A DNA stretch of 62,073 bases, taken from CAYIYO01 sp964367715 (GTDB taxonomy: Bacteria; Chlamydiota; Chlamydiia; Chlamydiales; Criblamydiaceae). The position numbers were made by a program, and so were the translations under genes. Every line of letters starts with the position of its first letter. Position 1 is the first letter of the stretch. Location: NCBI GenBank assembly GCA_964367715.1, contig CAYIYO010000003.1:1-62073 (forward strand), read 5' to 3'. The notes below the pieces were generated by a model, which worked only from the letters and a program-made list of their open reading frames with translations, ran no database searches and was not told the DNA's origin. Positions 26,075 to 35,008 of this stretch are shown piece by piece.

Positions 26075-26462
26075 CAATAATTAATAATAGTTAACAGTAA
26101 AACCCATCCTTATTATGTTTTGGGCTATCTTTTTTGTTAATTTAAAGTTTGAACTTTGATATAGTATTGTTTGGGAACGTTAGAGAGTAGAAGAGCTTTC
26201 AACGCGCCTAGAAAGGTTTAACAATAAAACAGGGTATTTGCCATGTGGGAATAATGAAAAAATTTGAAATGGGAAGTTGCAAAAGGCTGTGAGAAAGTTC
26301 GTACCTCTCTCACAGCTAACACTTCGTAACGTGTTTTGTAACTTCACAATACCAAGGGAAATTTTGTATTTCAATGCAAAATTAATTTCCGACGGTATCA
26401 CTCCACTTTAAATTTCTCTTACTCCTGCGTGGCGACAGCCCCCTAAATAGAGAGGAGTCGTC
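26075..26462. promoter_or_regulatory. Intergenic control region with palindromes
   Basis: This 388-base stretch has no convincing gene. It contains the dyad AAAGTT-TG-AACTTT (26144-26157), an operator-like palindrome, and a strong hairpin GCTGTGAGA/TCTCACAGC (26285-26315). A looser inverted repeat, ATACCAAGGGAAATTTTG against AAAATTAATTTCCGACGGTAT, follows near 26350-26400. It probably controls the replication genes downstream. Confidence 0.5.
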
Positions 26463-26696
26463 ATGCTACAAGGTGATTCATTGGTCGATGAGATCAATAG
26501 AAAGCTTGGGGATCAATCATTTTACACACTTCGTCAACTAATTTCCATCGGAATTTTTGGTTCAATGCACTCGGCACGCCAAGCGATTAAACAGGGGCGA
26601 TTGAGTTTTATTAAAATCTCCCCACGCCGCTGCGTTATTCAACGTAAAACTTTACTGGATTTCGTCAGCAGGCATTCACAAGAGGGGGAAGTATGA
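26463..26696 (+). CDS. Small DNA-binding protein, excisionase-like
   Basis: The 77-residue product reads YTLRQLISIGIFGSMHSARQAI, a helix-turn-helix with the spacing of excisionase/MerR-type proteins, then FIKISPRRCVIQRKTLLDFVSRH, matching the beta wing and closing helix. AGAGGAG precedes the ATG. It is followed by an 18-codon ORF overlapping its stop and then the helicase gene, so it heads the replication operon. It may regulate that operon or assist excision. Confidence 0.7.
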   Translation: MLQGDSLVDEINRKLGDQSFYTLRQLISIGIFGSMHSARQAIKQGRLSFIKISPRRCVIQRKTLLDFVSRHSQEGEV

Positions 26697-26749
26697 AAAA
26701 GCTCCTTCTGATTCCAATTTCTATTAGTCAAGTCGGGGCGAGAAAGTAA
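26693..26749 (+). CDS. 18-residue coupling ORF
   Basis: The ORF starts with ATGA overlapping the stop of the upstream HTH gene and ends in TAATG overlapping the start of the helicase gene. Its product would be hydrophobic then basic (KKLLLIPISISQ). AGGGGG stands just upstream. It could serve translational coupling only. Existence as a peptide is uncertain. Confidence 0.35.
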   Translation: MKKLLLIPISISQVGARK

Positions 26750-28326
26750 TGGCTGTACTAAAACTCAGACCCTATCAAGAGGAATGCCTTCAAAGCATAC
26801 ACAACCATTATACCGGCGGCGTCAATCGACAGTTAGTTCACCTGCCGACGGCTGCGGGGAAGACTGTCATATTTTCTAATCTTATCAGGGAATTAGACCG
26901 AAAAACTCTAGTAATCGCCCACACATGCGAGTTGCTCGATCAGGCGCGTGAAAAGATCCAGATGATCTGCCCCGGGCTAGACGTCGGCATCGTGAAAGCG
27001 GGGAGAAGGGAATACGATTGTCCTGTCGTCGTTTGCAGCATCCAATCGGCTAGGCAACCAGAGACACTCATACGACTTAAAGACCTAGGCTTCACCCTCT
27101 GTATCTATGATGAATGTCATAGAGCGGGGGCACAAAGTCCGAGACATGTGTTATCTACACTCGGATTTACCGAGACATCGGACAACCTTCTTGTCGGATT
27201 CAGCGCAACGCCGTTTAGAAGCGATTCCAAGGGGTTAGGCGAGGTCTTCGAAAAGATCGTATATCACAAGTCGGTAAAGGAATTAATCGAGGAGGGATAT
27301 CTCTGTAAGCCTAGAGGTGTCAGGATAACTAACGACCTCGACCTGTCCGCCGTCGCCACCGTTGAAGGTGATTTTGTTTCGACGTCCCTAGCGAAGGTGA
27401 TGGACACACCACAGATGAACGAACTTATCGTTAATACCTACGTTCAGCAAGCAGGTGACAGGAAGACTGTATGCTTCGGCGTCACAATAGCGCACTCCAT
27501 CCACCTCGCTAACGAATTTAAACGACGCGGGATCACGGCAGAGGCAATACATGGCGAAACACCTGTCGACGAAAGAAAAGCGATCCAAGAGCGTTTTAGA
27601 GCAGGAGATATCGCCGTCCTGACCAATTGCACGGTTTTGACTGAGGGGTGGGACTGTCCAGAAGTCGATTGTGTGCTGATAGCAAAGCCAACACAGTCCG
27701 CCGGGCTCTTTCAGCAGATGGCGGGGCGTGGACTGCGTCTCTACCCGAACAAAAAAGACTGCTTAATCCTAGACTTTGGATCCAAGAGCCACTCGCTTTG
27801 CAGCATGGGAGTCCTCGTCGGCGATGCCGAGAAAGAACATGTTGGGAAGAAACAATGTGATGAAGGCAAGTCGTCCGAATTTGCAAGATCCCTTCCTCTC
27901 ACACTCAACAAGAAGTTGCGATCAGCAGTCCTTGAATGCGACCTATTCGGGGATAGCTTCTCTTGGAGTAAGGACGGCTGCTCATTCACCCTAAAAGGAG
28001 CAGGGGGACGGATGCTTAAGATCTATCCAACAGCCGACGGACGCTTTAGCGTTATGTTCTTCAGCGGAGTGGGTTATCAGACAATAGCGGAGGCGATCCC
28101 TTTTGAATATGCCTTCGCTTGCGCCGAGGACTTCGCCCGCAGTAACAGAGGGTTATTCGTTTTTAGCGACCTCGATGCAGCTTGGAGACAGCGCCCAATA
28201 ACCGATAAGCAAAAAACTTTATTCAGATCGAATGGATACAAATCCGGCATAGACGATCTTACAAGGGGGCAAGCAGCAACAATTATTTCTAGTGGAGTAT
28301 TGAATAGAAAAGCCGCCAGAAGGTAA
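26749..28326 (+). CDS. DEAD/DEAH-box helicase, RadD-like
   Basis: The 525-residue product is a superfamily 2 helicase: RPYQEECLQSI (Q-motif region), Walker A LPTAAGKTVIF, motif II YDECHRAG, motif III FSATPFRSD, then a second RecA lobe with ERFRAGDIAVLTNCTVLTEGWD and QMAGRGLRL. A C-terminal roughly 140-residue extension is family-specific. RadD/YejH-type helicases act in DNA repair and replication restart, and relatives on mobile elements support replication. The gene looks richer in G and C than its neighbours, suggesting separate acquisition. It precedes the primase gene. Confidence 0.85.
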   Translation: MAVLKLRPYQEECLQSIHNHYTGGVNRQLVHLPTAAGKTVIFSNLIRELDRKTLVIAHTCELLDQAREKIQMICPGLDVGIVKAGRREYDCPVVVCSIQSARQPETLIRLKDLGFTLCIYDECHRAGAQSPRHVLSTLGFTETSDNLLVGFSATPFRSDSKGLGEVFEKIVYHKSVKELIEEGYLCKPRGVRITNDLDLSAVATVEGDFVSTSLAKVMDTPQMNELIVNTYVQQAGDRKTVCFGVTIAHSIHLANEFKRRGITAEAIHGETPVDERKAIQERFRAGDIAVLTNCTVLTEGWDCPEVDCVLIAKPTQSAGLFQQMAGRGLRLYPNKKDCLILDFGSKSHSLCSMGVLVGDAEKEHVGKKQCDEGKSSEFARSLPLTLNKKLRSAVLECDLFGDSFSWSKDGCSFTLKGAGGRMLKIYPTADGRFSVMFFSGVGYQTIAEAIPFEYAFACAEDFARSNRGLFVFSDLDAAWRQRPITDKQKTLFRSNGYKSGIDDLTRGQAATIISSGVLNRKAARR

Positions 28327-28410
28327 ATCCGGCGGCCTGATTAAAAACACTGAATGTAAGCGACATTTGCGGAATGTCGCAAAACAATAAATAAATTTAT
28401 GGGATATAGT

Positions 28411-31080
28411 ATGACAATAGCATCACCGACAAATGAATATCAACAACAAACTATAAGAACAAAATCGAATCCTTTCTTAGATATTCACGATCAAGCGCGA
28501 TCATTCATGGCCGAACATGGATTCATCTATGATGGCGATTTCCCCGAAACATCAGAAGGAACACAAGAGAAATTCAACGGCGAGGATGGAAGCAAAGAAA
28601 AACGTTCATGGTTAAAATGTTACTATTCCGAAAATGAAAATGGATTACCTCTACTAAGAATAACGTTTAACCGTTTCGATGGAGTATCATCAAAAATTAC
28701 TCGTACATTTAGGTCTGATGATCCCTTGTGGAATTCAATGTCAGAACAAGAAAAGAATGAAATTCGAAAAAGTAGAGAAGAGCAAAAAACCAAATCATTA
28801 AAAATCGCAGAAAATGAGAAAAGAATTGCGAATGAACTGGCAGATAAAGTTATAGATCGTCTATCAAAAGCAAAAAAAACACCCCCAAATGATGCTGTAA
28901 CATATTTTTCAAAAAAAGGCCTCCAAAATATTTCAGATCATGGAAATATTTTTTGGGAAGTATATGAAGACTATTCATCTGGTAGCCAAAATGAGTGTTG
29001 GGTAGCTTTAGTTGCTCTAAGAAATGGCAAGGGAAATATTCGCGCTTTACAAGAGCTATGGCCTGAAAAAATGATATTCAGCAGCGGTTCTCCAAGAAAT
29101 AAAAATTATATTGGTAAAGTCGGAGATTTATCTTTCGTCTATGGAAAACTTGAAAATGGTTCTGATATCCAAGTAACAGAAGGGGTCGCAACTACGATCA
29201 CAGCATTCCAATCGACAAATAAAACCACTGTGGCTGCGATGGACTGCGGAAATCTTCACAAGGTGGTGAAAGATCTCAGAAGAAAATACCCAAAATCTTC
29301 GATTACAATCTGCGCAGATAACGACCATCACACCGAGATAGATGATAAAGGCAATCCAGGGATCGATCACGCTAGAAAGACTGCCCTTGAATTCGATTGT
29401 AAAATCGCGATTCCTAAATTTTCAGAGGACAATCTGTTCGATAAATTCGGTAATCCTCGTACGGATTTTGATGATCTCAGACAATTATCAGGGCTAGAGA
29501 TTGTTAAGGAACAAATAGAAAACGCCTTTGAGCCGGAGGCTTCTGCCGACGACATGTTCATCGTTCTACAAGGTGAAATCTACAAAGCTGTAGATATGGC
29601 AGAGCGTATTATTAGGACAAAACAGCTAGGCATCTACCAACGCAAAGGACAATTGGTTCGGATAATAATGGCCGGGGATAAAAGCAAGAATAGAGTAAGC
29701 GGAAGGGATCCTCAAACACTTATAATTACCGAGGCAGATCAAAATTATATCGAGGAAGTCCTTACAAAGGAGGGGAATTGGGGTAAATACGACGATAGGA
29801 CAAAAACTGTTAAGCGCACCGATTGTCCGCAGAAAGCAGTTAAAATGCTCAGGTCGCGAATGGAGTGGAACTTAAACGAACTCCACGCAGTTATCCGATG
29901 CCCAACAATCCGTCGAAATGGATCAATTCTTCAAATTCCGGGATACGATGTAGAATCAGGTCTTTATTTTCATAACGATGGGGTTGTATTCCCCAAAATT
30001 AGTGATAAACCATCAAGAGACGATGCCGTTGCCTGCTTAGAAAATCTAAAAAAAATTTATAATGGATTCCCCTTCGAAAATGAAGCAAGCCTGTCGGTAG
30101 CAATTGCGAGCGTATTAACAGCTCTTGTCCGTCGTTCTATCAGCTCGGCTCCGATATTTGCCTTTACAGCCCCAAAAATGGGAAGTGGAAAAAGCCTATT
30201 GGCGGAAATGGTATCACTAATTGTGACTGGAAAGAGGATGACAGCAATACCACAAGCGGAAAATGAGGCGGAAGAGCGTAAAAGGTTATTAGCTGTTCTC
30301 ATGGAAGGAGATCCAATCATCACATATGACAACATTGAAGAAGATTTTGGAAGTGCAGCACTGTGTTCTGTCATTACCCAATCGGAATTCAAAGACCGGA
30401 TATTAGGCTCTTCAAAATCGGCAACCGCATCGACAGACGCCACCTTCCTACTCACAGGAAATAACCTAGTATTCCGTGGAGACATCACAACAAGGGTCAT
30501 ATTATGCAAAATTAACCCAGAAGTAGAAAGACCAGAGGAGAGGGAATTCGATATTGATCTAAAAAACTATATCCCCACGCATCGAGGTCTTCTTGTGCAT
30601 GCGGGGCTGACAATCCTCAAGTCTTATCTCGTGGCCGGAAGTCCAAAACAAGACATTCGGCAATTTGGACGGTTCGAAGAGTGGAGCGACTGGATACGCT
30701 CATCGCTTGTATGGCTTGGGATGGAAGATCCCTGTAATACACGAAATGCTATTGAATCGGATGACCCTGTTCGTAATGATCTCATCAACTTTTTAAATGC
30801 TTGGTTCACTGTTGCAGCTGACAACGTGCCAAGGATTATTAAGGATATAATAAACAAAGTTACTCCACCTCTTGGAAAAAATGACGATAGCCTTACAACC
30901 ATTTATGAAGCTTTTCTTGCTGTGGCTGGTAATCCAAAACAACCCAATGTCATTTGTTCAAAACGTTTAGGTAAATATCTGTCGAAACACAAAGGGCGCA
31001 TAGAAGGTGGGTTGCGTATTGAACAAATTGGCGAACACAAAAAACAACTCATGTGGGCTGTAAAAAGACCAAAAAGTTAG
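28411..31080 (+). CDS. TOPRIM primase fused to replicative ATPase
   Basis: The product has about 889 residues. The N-terminal region is polar and helical. A TOPRIM domain lies at about residues 180-320 (IQVTEGVATTITAF with the catalytic Glu; SSITICADNDHH as the DxD part). From about 560 comes a P-loop ATPase with Walker A TAPKMGSGKSLLAEM near residue 590, then EGDPIITYDNIEE (Walker B-like) and TFLLTGNNL (sensor). The pattern fits satellite and phage primase-helicases that start plasmid-like replication. An ATG four codons earlier is possible; the chosen one has GGGA upstream. The iteron region follows directly. Confidence 0.82.
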   Translation: MTIASPTNEYQQQTIRTKSNPFLDIHDQARSFMAEHGFIYDGDFPETSEGTQEKFNGEDGSKEKRSWLKCYYSENENGLPLLRITFNRFDGVSSKITRTFRSDDPLWNSMSEQEKNEIRKSREEQKTKSLKIAENEKRIANELADKVIDRLSKAKKTPPNDAVTYFSKKGLQNISDHGNIFWEVYEDYSSGSQNECWVALVALRNGKGNIRALQELWPEKMIFSSGSPRNKNYIGKVGDLSFVYGKLENGSDIQVTEGVATTITAFQSTNKTTVAAMDCGNLHKVVKDLRRKYPKSSITICADNDHHTEIDDKGNPGIDHARKTALEFDCKIAIPKFSEDNLFDKFGNPRTDFDDLRQLSGLEIVKEQIENAFEPEASADDMFIVLQGEIYKAVDMAERIIRTKQLGIYQRKGQLVRIIMAGDKSKNRVSGRDPQTLIITEADQNYIEEVLTKEGNWGKYDDRTKTVKRTDCPQKAVKMLRSRMEWNLNELHAVIRCPTIRRNGSILQIPGYDVESGLYFHNDGVVFPKISDKPSRDDAVACLENLKKIYNGFPFENEASLSVAIASVLTALVRRSISSAPIFAFTAPKMGSGKSLLAEMVSLIVTGKRMTAIPQAENEAEERKRLLAVLMEGDPIITYDNIEEDFGSAALCSVITQSEFKDRILGSSKSATASTDATFLLTGNNLVFRGDITTRVILCKINPEVERPEEREFDIDLKNYIPTHRGLLVHAGLTILKSYLVAGSPKQDIRQFGRFEEWSDWIRSSLVWLGMEDPCNTRNAIESDDPVRNDLINFLNAWFTVAADNVPRIIKDIINKVTPPLGKNDDSLTTIYEAFLAVAGNPKQPNVICSKRLGKYLSKHKGRIEGGLRIEQIGEHKKQLMWAVKRPKS

Positions 31081-31088
31081 GGTTTTAC

Positions 31089-31309
31089 GGTATTGATGGT
31101 ATTCGTTAAGTATAATCTCGATATTTTTGGCATTAATACAAGTGGTTTGTTGGGTAAAAAAAGGTGGTATTGAAGGTATTGGTGGTATTGTCTCTTAACA
31201 TGCTGAGTAAAACTGGCATAAAATAATTACTCATATGTCATGTATTGTATATCTGCCAGTTCTATGGATGTAAGTTATACACAATACCACCAATACCCTC
31301 AATACCACC
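31089..31309. other. Candidate iteron replication origin
   Basis: Two 9-bp repeats (GGTATTGAT, GGTATTCGT) stand at 31089-31106. GGT plus three more GGTATTG repeats occupy 31163-31191, and an inverted copy of that 29-bp arm lies at 31281-31309 with 28 of 29 bases matching. The 89-base AT-rich centre holds a smaller dyad, AACTGGCA (31211) with TGCCAGTT (31254). Phased iterons around an AT-rich core directly after a primase gene is the layout of satellite and plasmid origins. Origin activity is inferred; a protein-binding attenuator is the alternative. Confidence 0.65.
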
Positions 31310-31390
31310 AATTAAAGATGGCAAGAGAAGGATTTCATCTGAAGAAGGCTCTAAGGCAACCGAGGAAATGATCTCCCCTGATGAGGAAAA

Positions 31391-31690
31391 ATGAACGAAA
31401 TTTTGATCCCAAAAAAACTTGTTCCTGTAGTGCAGGATGCACGGCAGGGTCTCATCGAAACGAAGCAAGCATGGGGCGAAGAAGAAGGGGAGCTTGTTGG
31501 ATGGTTTCTGTCGACATCATCTTTGCCGACAGAGCCTTTCCAGTTGAACGGCGCCGTTAGAGTTTGCGATCCGTTAAAGTTCTATGCGTACTTACGAGAA
31601 AATATTTCTTGTGGGTCGAAGGGGGTACGAGCTCGTTTCGGCGCGCTCCAACAAGACTTGCGTGATTTAAAAGACTTATTCTCTGATTAA
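31391..31690 (+). CDS. Hypothetical element protein, 99 residues
   Basis: The product is not recognised. Its N-terminus, NEILIPKKLVPVVQ, resembles that of the gene at 32521 (KEITIPKKLEPLVK), suggesting a shared leader motif or partial homology. The rest is mixed (WGEEEGELVGWFLSTSS, KFYAYLRENISCG). It follows the candidate origin by about 80 bases and precedes the paralogous gene pair. Confidence 0.55.
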   Translation: MNEILIPKKLVPVVQDARQGLIETKQAWGEEEGELVGWFLSTSSLPTEPFQLNGAVRVCDPLKFYAYLRENISCGSKGVRARFGALQQDLRDLKDLFSD

Positions 31691-31747
31691 ATTTGTAAGA
31701 CAGTCTTACATTGAATCGACATAAAAATAGAACGACGAGGGGAAATT

Positions 31748-32251
31748 ATGGCGAAAAAAGCAAAGGTATCAGTCGAGGATAAATACTTCCCGGTGGCGAC
31801 GATCCCGAGCACGGATCGACCTGTAAGACCGAAAGAAAATCCTGCAGTTATGAAACAGATCATTCAAGCAACGATTCGGGGAGCCTACAAGATGAAGATC
31901 CCTAACGAATACGATATTAGGGATGGAAACGCTGTTGTCGTTCCGGATGGGCATGTGCAGTTTATCGCTCACCTGATCGAGTCCTTGGAACCTGCAAACG
32001 CGATTGAAGCGGCGCTCGCTTCTCAGTTCGTCATCACATACGTTCGCGGGCTTCAATCCTCTCAAAAAGACCATCCGAATGATTTAGACGCGGCGCTTCG
32101 TCTCTTCGGGTTCGGGCACGAGGTTTTAGAGACGTTGCAGCGGTACAGAACGAAGGGCGCCCAATTAATCAGCGTCCAATACAGCCATAATCAGCAGATT
32201 AATAATATCAACATGACAGAGAAGGAAAACCCACAGCACATAGAGGTGTAA
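31748..32251 (+). CDS. Element protein, paralogue of 32521 gene
   Basis: The 167-residue product is helical, with ANAIEAALASQFVITYVRGLQ, then LDAALRLFGFGHEVLETLQRYR and a beta end KGAQLISVQYSHNQQ. The gene at 32521 has the same order (VDMVEALFAAQIIVSHMLGM, GLRLLRFSNDALCQLQKKR, NIQNITVNYNHNGQ), so they are paralogues. Genes of this shape often sit next to CRMHGG zinc-motif genes in phage- and plasmid-like loci of other bacteria, which is also the case here. Function is unknown. Confidence 0.65.
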   Translation: MAKKAKVSVEDKYFPVATIPSTDRPVRPKENPAVMKQIIQATIRGAYKMKIPNEYDIRDGNAVVVPDGHVQFIAHLIESLEPANAIEAALASQFVITYVRGLQSSQKDHPNDLDAALRLFGFGHEVLETLQRYRTKGAQLISVQYSHNQQINNINMTEKENPQHIEV

Positions 32252-32255
32252 TAAA

Positions 32256-32474
32256 ATGAGCGAATATATTGACTGGTACGATCATGACGAAGTGCAGAAA
32301 TTATATGACAGTCGAGCAAAGAAGTACGTTGGTATGGTTGGAAAATTGGTTGAAGCAAGAGAGAAAGGAGATAATGCAGCTATAAAAAAATGCTATGCAG
32401 CAATGAAGAAGCATCGAGATCAGAACGAGAAATACAAGAAGTTAGCAGAGGACACTTGTTTTTACTGGTGCTGA
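32256..32474 (+). CDS. Small hypothetical helical protein
   Basis: The 72-residue product starts WYDHDEVQKLYDSRAKKY and continues as basic helices (GKLVEAREKGDNAAIKKCYAAMKKH), ending in CFYWC. The ATG is four bases after the previous stop with GAGGTG upstream. It lies between the two paralogous genes and is likely co-transcribed. No family recognised. Confidence 0.55.
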   Translation: MSEYIDWYDHDEVQKLYDSRAKKYVGMVGKLVEAREKGDNAAIKKCYAAMKKHRDQNEKYKKLAEDTCFYWC

Positions 32475-32520
32475 AGGTATGGCTAAGTCAGGAAAACAGT
32501 CCCCACCCCCTAGGTAATAT

Positions 32521-33015
32521 ATGAAAGAAATAACGATCCCGAAAAAATTAGAGCCTCTTGTGAAAGCGTTTTATGCGGACTCCCCAGAGATGGCGAGGTC
32601 GCTGGTCTTACAATCTGCTAATGCTATCTACGGTATTAGAGATGATCCCGGCGATGACCACATGCTCGAGATGTTCTCTAAGCAAAAACAGTTAACGCCT
32701 GATGAATTGGAGGAGGTGTGTGCACTCATGGGTAGTATTCGCCCCGTCGACATGGTCGAAGCTCTCTTTGCGGCGCAGATTATTGTCTCTCATATGCTCG
32801 GGATGCGAAAGATGGCGAAGGGATATAATGAGGATGTTTGCCTCGGGTTGCGGTTGCTTCGATTTTCGAACGATGCTCTCTGTCAGCTCCAGAAAAAGAG
32901 GAGCGGGAACATTCAGAATATTACGGTAAATTACAACCACAACGGACAAGGGGCGGCGTTGATGCAGACGATCCTTCCTGCCGTCGGCACTGGGGAGGGC
33001 AGAATATGCCAGTAA
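32521..33015 (+). CDS. Element protein, paralogue of 31748 gene
   Basis: The 164-residue product shares the helical core and the NYNHN-type beta end with the 31748 product (see there), but has a different N-terminus beginning KEITIPKKLEPLVK, like the 31391 product. Its stop overlaps the start of the CRMHGG gene by 10 bases, so the two are translationally coupled. Function is unknown. Confidence 0.65.
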   Translation: MKEITIPKKLEPLVKAFYADSPEMARSLVLQSANAIYGIRDDPGDDHMLEMFSKQKQLTPDELEEVCALMGSIRPVDMVEALFAAQIIVSHMLGMRKMAKGYNEDVCLGLRLLRFSNDALCQLQKKRSGNIQNITVNYNHNGQGAALMQTILPAVGTGEGRICQ

Positions 33016-33257
33016 AGGGGGTGAAGCTTTGTGGAGCCAAATGTCGGACAAAGGGCGGGGATCCGTGCCTTCAACCCGGTATGAAAAACGGTCGCTGTCG
33101 AATGCACGGAGGCGTCTTCTACAAGCGGGAGACACATGGCGCCACCACTCTCCGTGCGAAGGCGGAGCGTCGATGTGAGCGGGCTCTATTAAGAGAAATG
33201 AAGGCAATTAATGAGGAGTTCGATGAGATATTGGCTCTTGATAAAGTTGATGTTTAA
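33006..33257 (+). CDS. CRMHGG-motif zinc-binding-like protein
   Basis: The 83-residue product opens with LCGAKCRTKGGDPCLQPGMK, then NGRCRMHGG: a conserved Cys/His arrangement (C..A....G.PC..P.M.NGRCR.HGG) known from small phage- and plasmid-associated proteins called HGG-motif proteins. The usual following STGPKT stretch is replaced by VFYKRETHGAT. The C-terminal half is helical and charged. GGGGAGGG precedes the ATG, which lies within the end of the preceding gene. The role of this family is unknown; zinc binding is likely from the spacing. Confidence 0.75.
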   Translation: MPVKGVKLCGAKCRTKGGDPCLQPGMKNGRCRMHGGVFYKRETHGATTLRAKAERRCERALLREMKAINEEFDEILALDKVDV

Positions 33258-33323
33258 AAGGTGTCTAAATGACATTAAATTGGTGTCGGTGATTGAAAGT
33301 TTTGTCGCATCACTTGCGCGCGC

Positions 33324-33554
33324 ATGAGCCCCCATATACAACCACACAACCACAAAACAAGGAATATTGATATTGTGATTAACGAAGATGACGAGACGGT
33401 AAGCCCAGAAATTAAAGCGATGATAGAAGAAGAGGAGAGGTGGGAAGAAGAGGATCGTATTATCGCTAATTTAGAGAACGATCCCGCCGCCGCGTTTGAA
33501 AAGATTGTTGAGATCCTATCCGCAAGTTGTAGATATAAAAACCATTTAAATTAG
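33324..33554 (+). CDS. Small acidic hypothetical protein
   Basis: The 76-residue product is very acidic (EDDETVSPEIKAMIEEEERW). No family recognised and no good ribosome site; an internal start is possible. Upstream lies a repeat of GGTGTC words (33260-33290) also found at 34241. Confidence 0.4.
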   Translation: MSPHIQPHNHKTRNIDIVINEDDETVSPEIKAMIEEEERWEEEDRIIANLENDPAAAFEKIVEILSASCRYKNHLN

Positions 33555-33650
33555 TATGTTTTATTTTAATAACTAATAAATTTTTAAATCGTTTAAATTA
33601 ATTGATTTTTACTGTATAATCTTTATTATTGTAAATAATATAGGTGCGTT

Positions 33651-34187
33651 ATGTGTTTAAATAAATATTTTATGTTTTTGTGTTTATCGACATTACTTGT
33701 TGGGTCTAGCTTAACAGCGGTAGAGATGACTCCCCTAGAGAAAAAACAGGATGAAGCGGGAGTTTCTGGACTATATGCAGATATTGCTCGATTGAGTAAC
33801 GTGCTAAATAGTAGCAGTAATTTTTGGTATTTTTCGATTAAAGGGTATCCAAAGCTTGAGAACAGGCTCAATTCATATTTTATAGCTGACATATCTTTAG
33901 ATCAAAAAAACATTATTTTAAAAGTTACTCTATATATTACATTTCGAGACTGCAAGGGTATTTATGAACGAGAATGTCTTTCTTTAGAATTACACGATTT
34001 GGTTATGAAGGCTTGTCGAGAATTCATTACTGAAAATATTACCACGGATGATGTGGAAATTGTTGTGAAACACTTGGGAACAAGAGAGGAAAAAGGAAAC
34101 ATCCTATTCATTTGGAAGGGCGATGAAGTTAGATATTTTCCTATCTTTTTTGATGATTGTTTAAACAGTGATTTAGACTTAATTTAG
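33651..34187 (+). CDS. Secreted hypothetical cargo protein
   Basis: The 178-residue product has a signal peptide (KYFMFLCLSTLLVGSSLTAV) followed by a mixed alpha/beta mature part with three cysteines in CKGIYERECL and later. No family recognised. It is the first of several secreted proteins in the right half of the element. The gene is AT-rich and similar in base use to the secreted genes at 35833 and 36596. Confidence 0.6.
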   Translation: MCLNKYFMFLCLSTLLVGSSLTAVEMTPLEKKQDEAGVSGLYADIARLSNVLNSSSNFWYFSIKGYPKLENRLNSYFIADISLDQKNIILKVTLYITFRDCKGIYERECLSLELHDLVMKACREFITENITTDDVEIVVKHLGTREEKGNILFIWKGDEVRYFPIFFDDCLNSDLDLI

Positions 34188-34277
34188 ATCGGTTAAAAGG
34201 TGTTCTTCCTAGTGATAATGGACACCATTTTGACATCAACGGTGTCTAATTGGTGTCACAAGAAAGGTTGTGCTAAA

Positions 34278-34562
34278 TCACCTGAATAATTCCGAGTGCG
34301 ACCCAGCTCTTTCGAATCGAATTGAGTTATCCTTATCGTCTTTCTTGTAGATCAGTAGAAAGTCCGGCTGAACGTGACATTCTCGATATCCTACCCATCC
34401 ACCGGTAAGATTGTGATCCCGCTTCTCCGGCGGCAATGGCTTGTCTTCGGCGAGCAGTCCCATTATCTTCTTCAATTCTTCCATATCTCTTTTAGGTGAG
34501 GTTTGCTTTAGGGCTTTTTTGATGTCTTTTTTGAATTGTGTGGATCGGTCTGTTGTTCGCAT
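34278..34562 (-). CDS. YafQ-type mRNA-interferase toxin
   Basis: The 94-residue product is a RelE-superfamily toxin of the YafQ type: FKKDIKKALKQ at the start, LAEDKPLPPEKRDHNLTGGW, GYRECHVQPDFLLIYKK and a final RAGSHSELF carrying the family's C-terminal catalytic His. Such toxins cleave mRNA at the ribosome. The start overlaps the antitoxin stop by one base, with the antitoxin first, as usual. It probably stabilises the element in the host population. Confidence 0.88.
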   Translation of the reverse strand: MRTTDRSTQFKKDIKKALKQTSPKRDMEELKKIMGLLAEDKPLPPEKRDHNLTGGWVGYRECHVQPDFLLIYKKDDKDNSIRFERAGSHSELFR

Positions 34563-34855
34563 TAAATACCTAAATCCTTGAAAAGATCGTCGATTGATTC
34601 GAAGCTTTCAACCCCCTCTCCCCTTTCACTTGCTTCGATAGAAGCTATGGTTTCGTCGTTGAGGATGTGGCTTAATTTAAGCGGACACCATGTATATTTC
34701 TCCTCAACAAGCTCAAGAATAAACGAGGTAATGCTCATATCCCTAGAGGCGGCAAGCATTTTAATCTTTTTTTTCTGCTCCGTGGAACAGTCAATCGTTA
34801 GCCGGGCTTCCCTAGCTCGGTAGACTTTTTTATGTATTTTACCTTTTTCTTCCAT
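34562..34855 (-). CDS. Antitoxin of the YafQ-type pair
   Basis: The 97-residue product reads ARLTIDCSTEQKKKIKMLAA then DMSITSFILELVEEKY, a ribbon-helix-helix DNA-binding domain, followed by a toxin-wrapping C-terminus (SIDDLFKDLGI). The chosen ATG has AGGAG seven bases upstream; eight more codons are open. It would neutralise the toxin and repress the operon. It is not close to DinJ in sequence, but the position is that of its antitoxin. Confidence 0.8.
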   Translation of the reverse strand: MEEKGKIHKKVYRAREARLTIDCSTEQKKKIKMLAASRDMSITSFILELVEEKYTWCPLKLSHILNDETIASIEASERGEGVESFESIDDLFKDLGI

Positions 34856-35008
34856 GATAGGACTCCTGTTTTCCTTCATTATACCATGAATTCATTATTG
34901 GTGACAATGTGACTTTTACCATAAAACAGGAGTAAACAGCTTATTTTACTTCACTTTATAAATCCACAAGTGTATTATTATCAGTTACTTAATAAATACA
35001 GGTGTTGT

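Noticed and set aside
31163..31309. CRISPR-like repeats
   Set aside because: The repeats are 9-bp head-to-tail units in inverted blocks with no spacers of regular length and no cas genes; iterons fit better.
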